64,000 bases of DNA from Taenia hydatigena (lineage: Eukaryota; Platyhelminthes; Cestoda; Cyclophyllidea; Taeniidae): contig JADWOT020000297.1 in assembly GCA_036345935.2 (NCBI GenBank), positions 1-64,000 of the forward strand. The letters are read 5' to 3'. A program made the position numbers and the translations under genes. The notes under the pieces were generated by a model, which saw nothing but the letters and a program-made list of their open reading frames with translations, was not told where the DNA came from and did not search any database. Positions 63,761 to 64,000 of this stretch are shown here, in pieces. Every line of letters starts with the position of its first letter. The first letter of the stretch is position 1.

Positions 63761-64000
63761 TTATGCACAAATTGATGGAGAAGTGGTCGTTCGAAGGTAA
63801 CCGATGAGCCTGTCGTCACCGCCGAAACTGCACAGTCCGAAGTTAATCCAGTGCGCCTCAACAGATGCAATACCTGTCGCAGCTAACCACTTCTCGAGCT
63901 GTGGTGACTGTGCTTCCTCCAGCCCAATTCCATGCGGTGCACATCCGCGTTCGACCTTAATTAAATGAATTCGCACAGCTCTTTCGTTCTCTTGTTTCAA
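63761..64000 (-). CDS. Conserved frame, partial copy at the window end
   Basis: Mirror of the unit A version, cut by the window edge. One visible residue change (CALHG to CAPHG). Confidence 0.3.
   Translation of the reverse strand: MKQENERAVRIHLIKVERGCAPHGIGLEEAQSPQLEKWLAATGIASVEAHWINFGLCSFGGDDRLIGYLRTTTSPSICA

Larger units (their letters stand above)
35500..64000. repeat. Right arm of giant inverted repeat
   Basis: Mirror of the left arm; it continues past the window end, where the partner of unit A (1-5430) is expected. It carries a (GGAA)n expansion (47289-47951) and a 1131-bp segment (37631-38761) that the left arm lacks. It has only one copy of the 1128-bp unit that is tandemly doubled in the left arm. 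Confidence 0.95.

Noticed and set aside
1..64000. CRISPR arrays, bacterial operons, intact LTR or LINE polymerase genes
   Set aside because: No regularly spaced short repeats, no ribosome-binding-site operons, and no reverse transcriptase or integrase motifs recognised in any listed frame.

Overview
Eukaryotic (metazoan) nuclear DNA. Support: GT-AG splice signals, short candidate introns (38-47 nt), microsatellites, decayed histone fragments, and no bacterial-type packed genes. A parasitic flatworm, perhaps a tapeworm, would fit the short introns and repeat load, but nothing here proves it. Most open frames are short and no long gene of a familiar family is intact.

The dominant structure is a giant inverted repeat. 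Bases about 5431-33280 (left arm) are matched in reverse complement by about 35500-64000 (right arm) around a 2.2-kb spacer (about 33281-35499). By eye the arms are about 98-99% identical over roughly 27 kb, and long open frames agree residue for residue. Identity drops abruptly at about 32917/35904 and stays lower over the innermost ~400 bp. The right arm runs off the window end; bases 1-5430 should have their partner beyond 64000.

The left arm is itself built of older diverged copies of one unit in alternating orientation: unit A (1-5830, plus), unit C (about 6430-8560, minus, touching A head to head) and unit B (20140-28420, minus). B and C recur mirrored in the right arm (B 40382-49330 plus, C about 60900-62990 plus). 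The unit carries a 239-nt exon resembling part of a Ras-association (RA) domain, a second coding-like frame, a conserved 96-113 codon frame, and next to that, on the opposite strand in A, the N-terminal part of a histone H4. A complementary C-terminal H4 fragment sits in the spacer. Units A, B and C carry different inactivating changes, so they look like gene relics.

Between B and C each arm carries a candidate multi-exon gene of unknown family (right 50687-55470 plus; left 13993-18778 minus) whose ten core exons join in consistent phase. Another unrecognised gene fragment occurs in the spacer (34214-34725) and, more decayed, in each arm (12340-12500; 56963-57123).

The arms differ by discrete events: a 1128-bp tandem duplication only in the left, a 1131-bp segment only in the right, a ~660-bp (GGAA)n tract only in the right, and small tract-length changes. 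The arrangement looks like a recent palindrome formed on, or homogenised over, older inverted duplications; a head-to-head misassembly must be excluded first.
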